A DNA stretch of 64,000 nt from UM-FILTER-33-9 sp964530235 (GTDB taxonomy: Bacteria > Patescibacteriota > Microgenomatia > UBA1406 > GWC2-37-13), in the NCBI GenBank assembly GCA_964530235.1, contig CAZGYB010000003.1, positions 1 through 64,000 on the forward strand, in the 5' to 3' direction. Of the stretch, positions 50,396 through 61,584 are shown piece after piece. Made by a program: the position numbers and the translations under genes. The number at the start of each line of letters is the position of its first letter. Position 1 is the stretch's first letter. The notes below the pieces were generated by a model that ran no database searches, was not told the DNA's origin, and saw nothing but the letters and a program-made list of their open reading frames with translations.

Positions 50396-51304
50396 ATGTA
50401 CGATTTAATAAGTATTGGAAATATTAGCATAGATATATTTTTTAAAGGAACATCGCTAACTCTTTCTGACGGTAGATTTCAATTTGCGGTAGGTGGAAAA
50501 TATTTTGCTGATTCAATTTTTGAGTCTCTTGGGGGTGGAGGCGCAAATGTCGCTATAGGAGGGGCAAAACACGGATTGAAAACAGCGGTACTTGGACAGA
50601 TAGGAAACAATCCGTTCAAAGGTATGATTTTAGAAAAGTTAAAGCAATCATCGGTTAATCACACCTTCTGCGAATTCTCTGACAATTACTTTAACATCTC
50701 AAGTATTTTTTTAACAGAGTCAGGAGATCGTTCAATAGTACACTACACTACTCCCCACGTTCACGTATTTACCGAAACCAATAAACGAAATCTATTATCT
50801 GCACGCATGGTTTACCTTGGTAATTTGCCCCATGTTTCTTTTGCTGAAAAAGTGCAGCTTCTACGGTATTTAAAACACAATAACATATTCATTGTTTTAA
50901 ATCTAGGAGTTGAGGACTGTCGACGCACAAACGAAGAGCTTTCCCAGCTTCTGAGCTTAGTCAATGTGTTTATTCTTAACGGATATGAGTTCGCTGACCT
51001 GGTAAAGAAAAAGTTCGAGAGCATTACATTTTCGGATCATGTGGTACAAAAATATGCAAATTCACTATCCGATACAGCTGTAGTAGTAACTTTAGGGAAA
51101 AGGGGGAGTTATCTATATAACGGAAATAAAATACTCCACCAAAAAGCCTTTGATGTCCCACAAATTGTTGACACTACAGGAGCCGGTGATGCTTATATAG
51201 CAGGATTTACCGCTGTTCTGCATAAGACTCAATCATATGAAAAAGCTATGGAAGAAGGCTCTAAATACGCTTCCAAAATTCTAAAGCATATTGGCGCTAA
51301 CTAG
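50396..51304 (+). CDS. PfkB-family carbohydrate kinase
   Basis: 302 residues: the N-terminal GGGGANVAIGGAKHG motif, GQIGNNPFKGMI, and the C-terminal signature DTTGAGDAYIAGFTAVL with the catalytic Asp. Ribokinase fold; the sugar or nucleoside substrate cannot be told. The predicted message is leaderless. The 3' end overlaps ruvC by 8 nt (convergent). Confidence 0.9.
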   Translation: MYDLISIGNISIDIFFKGTSLTLSDGRFQFAVGGKYFADSIFESLGGGGANVAIGGAKHGLKTAVLGQIGNNPFKGMILEKLKQSSVNHTFCEFSDNYFNISSIFLTESGDRSIVHYTTPHVHVFTETNKRNLLSARMVYLGNLPHVSFAEKVQLLRYLKHNNIFIVLNLGVEDCRRTNEELSQLLSLVNVFILNGYEFADLVKKKFESITFSDHVVQKYANSLSDTAVVVTLGKRGSYLYNGNKILHQKAFDVPQIVDTTGAGDAYIAGFTAVLHKTQSYEKAMEEGSKYASKILKHIGAN

Positions 51305-51782
51305 CGATATTTTTATTCCAATAACAGTAGGATAACCCACAGGCAATTGCATCAGCAGTATCGTCTTGTAAAATTCCCTGCTGATTACCTAAAAGGAGCA
51401 GCAGCATTTTCTGAACCGCTCTTTTATCGGCGTTTCCATAACCGGTTATTATTTGCTTGATTTGCAAAGGAGTGAAAAAAACAACAGGAATTTTATGTTG
51501 AGATGCAATGAGTAAACTTACTCCTTGAGCCTGTGCAACCTGAATCACTGTTTTTTGATTTTTAAAAAAAAATACGCGTTCGAGTACAAGAACTTTTGGT
51601 GAGAATTTTTTGACGAGTGAAACGAGATCTGTATATATTTGAAGCAGTCTAACTTCAAGAGAAACCTTTTTGCTTGTTTGAATTATACCAGCAGTAATAA
51701 ATGTAAATTTTGAAGCCTCATGTTTTTCAAGAATCGCAAAACCGGTGCGCTCTACACCTGGGTCAAGTGATAAAATTATCAT
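51297..51782 (-). CDS. ruvC: Holliday junction resolvase RuvC
   Basis: 161 residues: LSLDPGVERTGFAIL (first catalytic Asp), VLERVFFFKNQKT (Glu), and QDDTADAIACGLSYCY with the final Asp pair. It resolves junctions with RuvAB, which are at 58955-60539. The ATG is only 33 nt downstream of the 23S 3' end on the same strand, so it may be read through from the rRNA unit, or use a weak promoter starting with TTGACT in that gap. It is unusual that no 5S lies in between. Confidence 0.94.
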   Translation of the reverse strand: MIILSLDPGVERTGFAILEKHEASKFTFITAGIIQTSKKVSLEVRLLQIYTDLVSLVKKFSPKVLVLERVFFFKNQKTVIQVAQAQGVSLLIASQHKIPVVFFTPLQIKQIITGYGNADKRAVQKMLLLLLGNQQGILQDDTADAIACGLSYCYWNKNIAS

Positions 51783-51814
51783 AAGAAAGATATATAGGAA
51801 AGTAAAAAGTCAAA

Positions 51815-54788
<2,974 letters not shown>

Positions 54789-54884
54789 TTCGCTCTTTAC
54801 ATTTTGTAATGACATATAACATGTCGACCTATACATCTTTCTATTAGACCTCAAATCAACTTATTGTTAATGTGCTTTTTCGCT

Positions 54885-54949
54885 TTAGCTGTTAGCTCTT
54901 AGCTATTAGATAATCTCTCTAATTGCTAAAAGCTAGTTGCTAAATGCTA
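54885..54949. repeat. Inverted heptad array upstream of 23S
   Basis: TTAGCT at 54885, 54892 and 54899 (period 7) faces GCTA(A/G/T) at 54925, 54932, 54939 and 54946 (period 7). The arms are complementary. It lies between tRNA-Ala and 23S, where a processing stem would be expected. Confidence 0.75.
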
Positions 54950-54955
54950 TTCCAG

Positions 54956-55029
54956 TGGACCTAAGGGGACTTGAACCCCTAACCTTCGGAATGCAAATCC
55001 GACGCTCAAGCCAATTGAGCTATAGGCCC
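54956..55029 (-). tRNA. tRNA-Ala (TGC)
   Basis: Acceptor GGGCCTA/TAGGTCC with discriminator A. Anticodon loop TTTGCAT gives TGC. CCA is not encoded. It sits upstream of 23S as in classical 16S-23S spacers, though the 16S is 50 kb away. Confidence 0.95.
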
Positions 55030-55042
55030 TCACCTAAATAGT

Positions 55043-55110
55043 CAAATGCCAAAGCTCAAATGACAAAGCCAAAAAAGACCTTTGAAATTTGGGTTTTGAA
55101 ATTTTGAATT
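55043..55110. repeat. Inverted heptad array upstream of tRNA-Ala
   Basis: CAAATGC, CAAAGCT, CAAATGA, CAAAGCC (55043-55070, period 7) face TTTG words at 55081, 55088, 55095 and 55103 (period 7-8). It lies on the 5' side of tRNA-Ala in the rRNA transcript. Confidence 0.75.
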
Positions 55111-55193
55111 GCTTAAGGTAGGCTGTTCGGAGAGCGGAATTAAGTGCTTCCAATAATGCCTTTATGAATACAAATTATTCATTGGTATTTGTA

Positions 55194-55222
55194 ATATTAA
55201 CACACCTAAAAGTACGTGTCAA
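55194..55222 (-). promoter_or_regulatory. Promoter of the tRNA-Ala-23S unit
   Basis: TTGACA (55217-55222), 17-nt spacer and TAATAT (55194-55199). The leader of about 160 nt to the tRNA holds the CAAA heptad array. No boxA was recognised here. Confidence 0.7.
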
Positions 55223-55283
55223 TACCTATTTTATATCTACAGCCCTTGCATTTGAAGCGCTCATTTGTATATAGTTAATATAT

Positions 55284-57638
55284 ATGACTAAAAAACAGCT
55301 TGTTTGGTTTGAAGAAGTTAATAAAAAGGATGTTGGTCTTGTGGGCGGAAAAGGTGCAAACTTAGGAGAAATGACCGTAGCTCATTTGCCTATCCCATAT
55401 GGATTCGTTGTTACTTCTCACGCATATTTTTCATTCATTAAAGATGCCGGATTAACTCCAAAAATCAATAGTCTTCTATCTATGCTGAATTTTGAACACT
55501 CAGGAGAGTTAAAACAGGTTTCTGACCATATTCAAGAGTTAATAATGAAAGCTCCTGTTTCAGAGTTCCTTTCACAAGCTATAATTCACTACTACGATAA
55601 ACTTGTTTCAAAAGAACAGGAGTATCTTAAAAAAGAGTTTCACGCAGGAAAAAAAATCGGAACCTCACTTAAGCAACTCTATAAAAGCCCTCTTGTTGCT
55701 GTTCGTTCTTCTGCAACAGCGGAAGATTTACCCACCGCTTCTTTTGCCGGTCAGCAGGAAACCTACTTAAATGTCCAAGGAGAAGCAAATCTTCTCCATT
55801 CAGTAAAAAAATGTTGGGCCTCTCTTTTTACCCAACGAGCTATATATTATCGCCATGAACAAGGATTTGACCATTTTAAAGTTGGACTCGCAGCAGTTAT
55901 TCAGAGAATGGTTCAGTCTGATAAGTCTGGAATAGGGTTCAGTATCGATCCGGTTAATAACGATAAATCAAAAATTCTTATTGAAGCAATATACGGTCTT
56001 GGTGAATACATTGTTCAGGGAAAAGTAACCCCTGATCATTACGAAATAGATAAGCGCTCCCTTGTTATCTTGAAAAAAGAAATAAATTATCAAAATCTAA
56101 AATATATTAAATCAAACAGGGATAATAAGGAAGTTCGCCTTTCTCGCTCTGAAGGTACACAACAAAAGCTTACTGAAGGAGAGATTATTAGATTGACTCT
56201 TCTCATCAAGGAAATTGAGGATCACTATTATTTTCCACAAGACATAGAGTGGGCAATCGAAGGTGATGATATATTTGTTGTTCAGTCACGTCCAATTACT
56301 ACTATTAAAGCTATATCAGCTTTATCAAAAGATGATAAAGTTCACGAAATATCAGAGCAAAAGCCGTTTTTGTTTGGTTCTCCTGCTTCCCCCGGTATAG
56401 GAATAGGACCGGTAAATATTATTCATTCGCCGCATGAAATAGATAGAGTTCATAAAGGAGACGTCCTTGTAGCTCCACAAACTAATCCTGACTATGTTCC
56501 CGCCATGAAAAAAGCAGTTGCGATTATCACCGAAAAAGGAGGGAGGACTTCTCACGCGGCTATTGTTTCGCGAGAGCTGGGAATTCCAGCAGTTGTCGGA
56601 GTAGATCGGGCAACAAAAAAAATGCAAAACGGAATGATTGTATCAGTCAATGGTAAAGCTGGTGAGATTTTCAAAGGAAGTATTGCAAGTGAGATAAAGA
56701 AGACTCGTCGTGAAAATAAAAACACCTCTCATCGGTCTTTTCGAACCCTTACGAAAGTATATTTAAACTTGGCCGAACCGGAAAAAGCGCTGCAGATGAG
56801 CAAACTTGATGTAGATGGAATTGGCCTTCTGAGAGCCGAGTTTATGATTGCGGAAATTGGAAAACATCCAAAACTCTTTATAAAAGAAAAAAAAGAGCAT
56901 TTGTTTGTACAAAAATTAACCAGTGATCTATTGAAGTTTGTCAGATCGTTTTCACCCAGAAATGTCGTCTACCGAGCAACTGATTTTAAAACGAACGAGT
57001 ATAGACATTTAGAAGGCGGCAGTCTTTTTGAACCGAAAGAAGAAAATCCCATGTTAGGTTATCGTGGAGCATCCCGATATATTTCCGATCCACACGAATT
57101 TCTCCTTGAACTACAGGCAATCAAACGTATCTGGGAACTTGGTTACCGGAATTTACACCTTATGATTCCGTTCCTGCGACTTCCCTGGGAACTCATCAGG
57201 ATAAAGGAAATAATTAAGAAGAGCGGTTTGTTTGATTTTCCCCAGTTTAAGCTTTGGATTATGGTAGAAGTCCCTTATTGCGCTTTAAATTTAGAGGAAT
57301 TTATCAAAGTCGGTTTTGACGGACTGTCGATTGGAACAAACGATCTCACCATGATGCTTTTAGGGGTAGATCGTGATAACGCGGAAGTCTCACATGAATA
57401 TGATGAGCGAAACCCTATGATTGTGCAAGTTCTTGAATATATTGTTTCTACCGCATCAAAACATGGTATTACTTCCTCGATATGTGGACAAGCAGCGTCT
57501 GACTACCCAGATATCGTTGAGCGACTTGTAAGGGCCGGCATTACCAGTGTTTCCGTTTCGCCCGATGCGGTAGATCGCACAAGAGAGCTTATTTATTCTA
57601 TCGAGCATAAGCATTTCGGTAACATTAAAAAGGAGTAA
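55284..57638 (+). CDS. ppsA: Phosphoenolpyruvate synthase
   Basis: 784 residues: an N-terminal ATP-grasp domain (VGGKGANLGEM, VRSSATAEDLPTASFAGQQET), a central swivelling domain with the catalytic His in GGRTSHAAIVSRELGIPAVVG, and a C-terminal PEP/pyruvate barrel (GIGLLRAEFMI, SICGQAASDYPDIVERLVRAG). It makes PEP from pyruvate and ATP, or works in reverse. A TTGCAT box at 55246 is 16-18 nt upstream of TATATAGT. The enolase-like gene follows after 7 nt, so the two form a PEP-handling unit. Confidence 0.95.
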   Translation: MTKKQLVWFEEVNKKDVGLVGGKGANLGEMTVAHLPIPYGFVVTSHAYFSFIKDAGLTPKINSLLSMLNFEHSGELKQVSDHIQELIMKAPVSEFLSQAIIHYYDKLVSKEQEYLKKEFHAGKKIGTSLKQLYKSPLVAVRSSATAEDLPTASFAGQQETYLNVQGEANLLHSVKKCWASLFTQRAIYYRHEQGFDHFKVGLAAVIQRMVQSDKSGIGFSIDPVNNDKSKILIEAIYGLGEYIVQGKVTPDHYEIDKRSLVILKKEINYQNLKYIKSNRDNKEVRLSRSEGTQQKLTEGEIIRLTLLIKEIEDHYYFPQDIEWAIEGDDIFVVQSRPITTIKAISALSKDDKVHEISEQKPFLFGSPASPGIGIGPVNIIHSPHEIDRVHKGDVLVAPQTNPDYVPAMKKAVAIITEKGGRTSHAAIVSRELGIPAVVGVDRATKKMQNGMIVSVNGKAGEIFKGSIASEIKKTRRENKNTSHRSFRTLTKVYLNLAEPEKALQMSKLDVDGIGLLRAEFMIAEIGKHPKLFIKEKKEHLFVQKLTSDLLKFVRSFSPRNVVYRATDFKTNEYRHLEGGSLFEPKEENPMLGYRGASRYISDPHEFLLELQAIKRIWELGYRNLHLMIPFLRLPWELIRIKEIIKKSGLFDFPQFKLWIMVEVPYCALNLEEFIKVGFDGLSIGTNDLTMMLLGVDRDNAEVSHEYDERNPMIVQVLEYIVSTASKHGITSSICGQAASDYPDIVERLVRAGITSVSVSPDAVDRTRELIYSIEHKHFGNIKKE

Positions 57639-57645
57639 TTAATTT

Positions 57646-58923
57646 ATGCCCACGATAAAAGCAATTCATGCCTATGAGATTATTGACTCAAAAGGACTTC
57701 CAACACTTGAAGGACGTCTTGTTTTATCTAACGATGCAGTTGTAACTACCTCTATTCCCTCAAGTCTACTCAGTGATAAGAAATCTGTTGTCGATCTTAA
57801 AGATGAGGATCCCAATCGTTTCAACGGAATGGGCGTTTCACATGCTGCAACTTATATTAATGAGCTGATAGGGCCTAAAATCATTGGCGCCTCTGTATTT
57901 AAGCAATCAGAAATTGATCAGTGGCTTGTTGAAGCAGATGGAACAAGTAACAAGTCAAAATTAGGCGCAAATACCATTCTAATAGTATCACAGCTTCTCG
58001 CTAAGGCAGGTGCTCTTGGACAAAATGTATCTGTATTTAAGTATATTAACTATCTTTTTAACAATCAAAATTCTAAAACTGTTTCTATAGATAAAATTCC
58101 AACGCCAATTTTTAACATGATAAACGGGGGGAAGCACGCAAACAATAAACTAGATTTTCAGGAGTTTGAAATTATTCCCTCATCTTCTTTTACATTTGGC
58201 CAAGCATATCAAAAAGGTGTGGAAACACTGTATGAGCTAAAAAAAGTTCTTGAATACCGAAATGCAACCACCGCAGTTGGCGAAGAAGGAGGTTTTAGTC
58301 CCAATTTAACAACCAACCTTGATGCTCTTGAAATACTGAACGAAACCATAGTTCAACGGCATATGCGCCTCGGTGTTGATATGTTCTTGGGAATAGACCT
58401 TGCAGCATCTTCTTTTTACAAGAACAAGCAGTATTTCGTGAAAGATAAAACCAGGCCCCTTCACAAACAAGAGTATTTTCAGTACATAAAAACTATCCTT
58501 GAAAGTTATCCTCTTATGGTATTAGAAGATCCTTTTGCGGAAGAAGATTCTGAAAACTGGTCGGATTTAGTCTCAAAATTTCCAAATACTGTTTATATTG
58601 TTGGTGATGAATTAATTCGTATGGGGAGAGACCGGCTCGATAAAGCCCTCAAACTTAATGCAATTTCAAGTTTACTCATTAAGCTCCATCAAATTGGGAC
58701 CATTTCTGAAACTCTGAAACTTATTCAGATAGCCCAGGCTCATGATATTAGTTACATTATTGCAAGCAGTTCCTCTGAAACAAATGATGTTTTTACTGCG
58801 GACTTTGCGGTAGGAGTTCAATCTGAGTTTGTAAAGTTCGGGGCGACAGTACGAGGAGAACGAGTTTCAAAGTACAACCGATTGTGGCAAATAGAGCGAG
58901 AAGAATTAAATCCACCAACTTGA
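57646..58923 (+). CDS. eno: Enolase-like protein with altered active-site loop
   Basis: 425 residues of enolase length. Conserved: NGGKHANN and QEFEI (substrate and metal), GEEGGFSPN (catalytic Glu), LEDPFAEED, VGDEL and LLIKLHQIGT with the catalytic Lys. The loop normally reading SHRSGETED is ASSSSETND, so the His that contacts the carboxylate and the Arg that binds the phosphate are both absent. The N-terminus is DSKGLPT instead of DSRGNPT. It may be a weakened enolase or a paralogue with another substrate. It is coupled to PEP synthase. Confidence 0.82.
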   Translation: MPTIKAIHAYEIIDSKGLPTLEGRLVLSNDAVVTTSIPSSLLSDKKSVVDLKDEDPNRFNGMGVSHAATYINELIGPKIIGASVFKQSEIDQWLVEADGTSNKSKLGANTILIVSQLLAKAGALGQNVSVFKYINYLFNNQNSKTVSIDKIPTPIFNMINGGKHANNKLDFQEFEIIPSSSFTFGQAYQKGVETLYELKKVLEYRNATTAVGEEGGFSPNLTTNLDALEILNETIVQRHMRLGVDMFLGIDLAASSFYKNKQYFVKDKTRPLHKQEYFQYIKTILESYPLMVLEDPFAEEDSENWSDLVSKFPNTVYIVGDELIRMGRDRLDKALKLNAISSLLIKLHQIGTISETLKLIQIAQAHDISYIIASSSSETNDVFTADFAVGVQSEFVKFGATVRGERVSKYNRLWQIEREELNPPT

Positions 58924-58948
58924 TAGTTTTGTTTTCTTTGGTTATACT
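58920..58948 (+). promoter_or_regulatory. Leaderless promoter of ruvA
   Basis: TTGATA (58920-58925), 17-nt spacer and TATACT (58943-58948). Start predicted at 58955, the A of the ATG. The -35 overlaps the eno stop codon. Confidence 0.8.
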
Positions 58949-58954
58949 TCATGC

Positions 58955-59524
58955 ATGATTGGTAAAATTACAGGATTTATCTTAGAACTTACTCAGACAG
59001 CAGGCCTTATCCAAACCCAGTCTGGAATAAGTTTTGAAGTACTAATGACTCCATCTCATCTCCTTGAGTGCAAAACAAACAGTGAAGTTTCCATTTATAC
59101 TTATTTGCAAGTAAAAGAGGACGCGCTTAATCTTTTTGGATTCAGGACGAAACAGGAGAAGGATTTATTTAAACTCCTCCTTTCTGTCCCTAGCGTTGGT
59201 CCGAAAACAGCTTTTTTAATTATTTCGTTTACTAATGTTGATGAAGCAGCGGAAGCTATAAAAGACAATAAACCGGAGTTTTTCACTAAAATACCAGGTC
59301 TCGGGAAAAAAACAGCTTACAAAATAATCCTTGAGCTATCACAAAAGCTCGATACAAAATTTACACTGAAAAGTTTGTACTTATCGGATGATGATAAAAC
59401 TGCGATCGACGCTCTTGTTAGTTTAGGTTTTAGCACAGAAGATGCTAAAAACAAAATTTCAACCCTCTCTAAAAGTTTAACTATCGAAGAAAAAATTAAA
59501 GAAGCTTTAAAAGCAAAGCGATAA
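58955..59524 (+). CDS. ruvA: Holliday junction branch-migration protein RuvA
   Basis: 189 residues: OB fold (1-62), helix-hairpin-helix pair SVPSVGPKTAFLIIS and KIPGLGKKTAYKIILEL, then a C-terminal domain DAIDALVSLGFSTEDAKNKIS that contacts RuvB. The translation start coincides with the predicted transcription start. It is 7 nt upstream of ruvB. Confidence 0.95.
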   Translation: MIGKITGFILELTQTAGLIQTQSGISFEVLMTPSHLLECKTNSEVSIYTYLQVKEDALNLFGFRTKQEKDLFKLLLSVPSVGPKTAFLIISFTNVDEAAEAIKDNKPEFFTKIPGLGKKTAYKIILELSQKLDTKFTLKSLYLSDDDKTAIDALVSLGFSTEDAKNKISTLSKSLTIEEKIKEALKAKR

Positions 59525-59531
59525 TATAAAC

Positions 59532-60539
59532 ATGAATATAAAAACATTACAAAGAAGAGTTGTTGACAACAATTTGCGACCTCAATCTTTTTCGGAGTAC
59601 ATTGGCCAAGAAAAGGTTATAAAGACTCTTAAACTTTTTTTGTCGGCAGTAAAAAAAAGAGGTTCTCCCTCTGAACATATTTTACTCTATGGTCCTCCAG
59701 GCATCGGTAAAACAACTCTTGCTACAATTATCGCACATGAATTAAGCGGAGAACTTAAAATTACCTCAGGTGCAGCAATTCAAAAGGGAGGAGACCTTGC
59801 TGCAATTTTGACGAATCTGAAAGATCACGACATACTTTTTATTGATGAAATTCACCGGCTTCCAAAGGCTTTGGAAGAAATTTTGTACCCGGTACTTGAA
59901 GAATACCACCTTGACATTATTATTGGAAAAGGCCCTTCTGCGCGTACGGTACGGTTGCCGGTTCCTCGGATAACTATAGTTGGAGCAACTACTAAGCTCG
60001 CACTCCTGTCAGCTCCTCTTCGCGACCGGTTTGGTCTGACACTGAGGCTAGATTTTTACGAACAATCTGAAATAAAAAACATTGTTATAACCTCAGCAAA
60101 CCGTCTCCAGCTTCCCATTACCGATGAAGCTGCGCATGAGATTGCTATGCGTTCCCGAAGGACCCCTCGGATCGCAAATAATATGTTGAGAAGAGCACGA
60201 GATCTGTTTGAGACAGAAAATAACAAAGAGATATCAAAGGTTCTCCTCGAAACTCTCTTTAACATGCTCGAAATAGACTCTGTTGGACTTACAAACATTG
60301 ACTATCAGTATCTTCGTTTAATCGGTGAAAAACTTCATAATTCACCAACTGGAATCGAGACTATTTCTCTGTCTTTGTCCGAAGACAAACAGACCATTGA
60401 GGAGTTTATAGAACCCTATCTTCTGCAGATCGGTTTTATTAAAAAAACAGCCCGGGGGCGGATTCTGACTTACAATGCATTACAACATATGAGAATAAAA
60501 AACCACCATAAAGAGATAGAACAGGACCCCCTGATTTGA
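59532..60539 (+). CDS. ruvB: Holliday junction helicase RuvB
   Basis: 335 residues: LRPQSFSEYIGQEKV, Walker A GPPGIGKTTLA, Walker B ILFIDEIHRLP, sensor 1 VGATTKLALLSAPLRDRFG and the winged-helix C-terminus ending with the usual PYLLQIGFIKKTARGR. All motor motifs are present. It is in an operon with ruvA. The three tRNAs downstream start 15 nt after its stop. Confidence 0.97.
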   Translation: MNIKTLQRRVVDNNLRPQSFSEYIGQEKVIKTLKLFLSAVKKRGSPSEHILLYGPPGIGKTTLATIIAHELSGELKITSGAAIQKGGDLAAILTNLKDHDILFIDEIHRLPKALEEILYPVLEEYHLDIIIGKGPSARTVRLPVPRITIVGATTKLALLSAPLRDRFGLTLRLDFYEQSEIKNIVITSANRLQLPITDEAAHEIAMRSRRTPRIANNMLRRARDLFETENNKEISKVLLETLFNMLEIDSVGLTNIDYQYLRLIGEKLHNSPTGIETISLSLSEDKQTIEEFIEPYLLQIGFIKKTARGRILTYNALQHMRIKNHHKEIEQDPLI

Positions 60540-60554
60540 TATAATTCCTCTAAA

Positions 60555-60635
60555 GCCGGGATGGCGAAATGGCATACGCGCAGTCTTGAGGGGGCTGTGG
60601 GGTAACCCGTGGAGGTTCAAGTCCTCTTCCCGGCA
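60555..60635 (+). tRNA. tRNA-Leu (GAG)
   Basis: Acceptor GCCGGGA/TCCCGGC with discriminator A and a long variable arm. Anticodon loop TTGAGGG gives GAG. CCA is not encoded. Confidence 0.95.
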
Positions 60636-60648
60636 CTTCTTTATTTAT

Positions 60649-60720
60649 GCCTGGATAGCTCAGTGGTAGAGCAGCTGTTTTGTAAACAGCAGGTCAGGAG
60701 TCCGAATCTCCTTCCAGGCT
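60649..60720 (+). tRNA. tRNA-Thr (TGT)
   Basis: Acceptor GCCTGGA/TCCAGGC with discriminator T. Anticodon loop TTTGTAA gives TGT, which reads ACA, one of the codons in the thrS leader peptide. CCA is not encoded. Confidence 0.95.
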
Positions 60721-60728
60721 CAAATACT

Positions 60729-60802
60729 GACCTGGTAGCTCAATTGGATAGAGCAACTCCCTTCTAAGGAGTAGGTTGTGAGTTCAAGTCTCACCCGGGT
60801 CA
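60729..60802 (+). tRNA. tRNA-Arg (TCT)
   Basis: Acceptor GACCTGG/CCGGGTC with discriminator A. Anticodon loop CTTCTAA gives TCT. The Nudix gene starts 1 nt after the discriminator base. Confidence 0.95.
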
Positions 60803-60803
60803 C

Positions 60804-61226
60804 ATGAGACGAATTAACCCTGTTGTCATTGCGGTGATTTATGATCCTTCCTCGCGAGGATTAATGCTTACCAAAAGATGTGGACCCTCTGAAAAAAAAT
60901 TTTTAGATTGCTGGAATTTTCCTGGAGGCAGTATCCGGTATAAAGAAACTCCTGAATCTGCTTTACACCGGGAGGTTTTAGAAGAACTTAATATTAAAGT
61001 AAAAATCATTAACCTTATTCCTTGTTTATTCACTGTTCTTAGACCAAATTGGCATGGAATTCTTATTTGTTTCCTGTGTAAAAGAGTGGACAGAACACCC
61101 ATTACCTTAAATAATGAGGCCTCTGAGTATAAGTACTTTCAATTGCATGAAATCCGTGTTGAAAAAACCCTTCCTTATGCTTATGAAATAGCTTCTGAAG
61201 CTGATCGTTTGCTAAATCTCATCTGA
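60804..61226 (+). CDS. Nudix hydrolase
   Basis: 140 residues: N-terminal VVIAVIYDPSSRGLMLTKRC, then the Nudix box GGSIRYKETPESALHREVLEELNI. The Gly near the box's end (EExGU) is Asn here; the REVLEE core is intact. It hydrolyses nucleoside diphosphates linked to another moiety. The ATG lies 1 nt after tRNA-Arg with no room for promoter or Shine-Dalgarno, so its mRNA would come from tRNA end-processing. Confidence 0.9.
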   Translation: MRRINPVVIAVIYDPSSRGLMLTKRCGPSEKKFLDCWNFPGGSIRYKETPESALHREVLEELNIKVKIINLIPCLFTVLRPNWHGILICFLCKRVDRTPITLNNEASEYKYFQLHEIRVEKTLPYAYEIASEADRLLNLI

Positions 61227-61458
61227 GATAATTCAAGAGTGCCCGTTTTTGGAAAAATTCGAACTTATTTCAAAGAAAATTGTTAATGTGTTAGCTCGGC
61301 CCCCGTGGCGGCCTCGCATGTCCAGAGCAGTGCCCCCACCCATCGCGCTATCGAAAAAGTCGGCTCGAACAAACAATTTCTGATGAGAAATTGTTCTAAA
61401 GAAAAACGCAAAAATTTTTTAAAGAACTTTTTATTAAATTCAAATGGACACCCTGGTT

Positions 61459-61523
61459 GTACTCAAACCATTTCGGATCTGCCCAAGGTGACCATTAAAA
61501 AATCCGCAAGATAGTTTGAGTAC
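61459..61523. ncRNA. Structured element upstream of the JAMM-like gene
   Basis: Perfect 10-bp stem GTACTCAAAC (61459-61468) with GTTTGAGTAC (61514-61523), and an inner CGGAT/ATCCG stem (61474-61478 and 61502-61506). It could be a leader structure or a small RNA; there is no T run on either side. Confidence 0.4.
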
Positions 61524-61572
61524 AGTTTCAATATACAAAATACTCGCATAAAAAACAATACCTGAGATGTAG

Positions 61573-61578
61573 TAAAAT
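61573..61578 (+). promoter_or_regulatory. -10 box of the leaderless JAMM-like gene
   Basis: TAAAAT ends 7 nt before the ATG at 61585; no good -35 was seen. Confidence 0.55.
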
Positions 61579-61584
61579 ATATGG

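Larger units (their letters stand above)
61227..61584. other. Non-coding stretch with GC-rich island and hairpins
   Basis: 358 bases without a credible gene. It holds a GC-rich island (61293-61352) that stands out from its AT-rich surroundings, and AAAAAGTCGGCTCGAAC at 61360-61376, shared with 63588-63603. A 9-bp stem AACAATTTC/GAAATTGTT follows at 61376-61399. The hairpin at 61459-61523 is listed separately. Confidence 0.55.
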
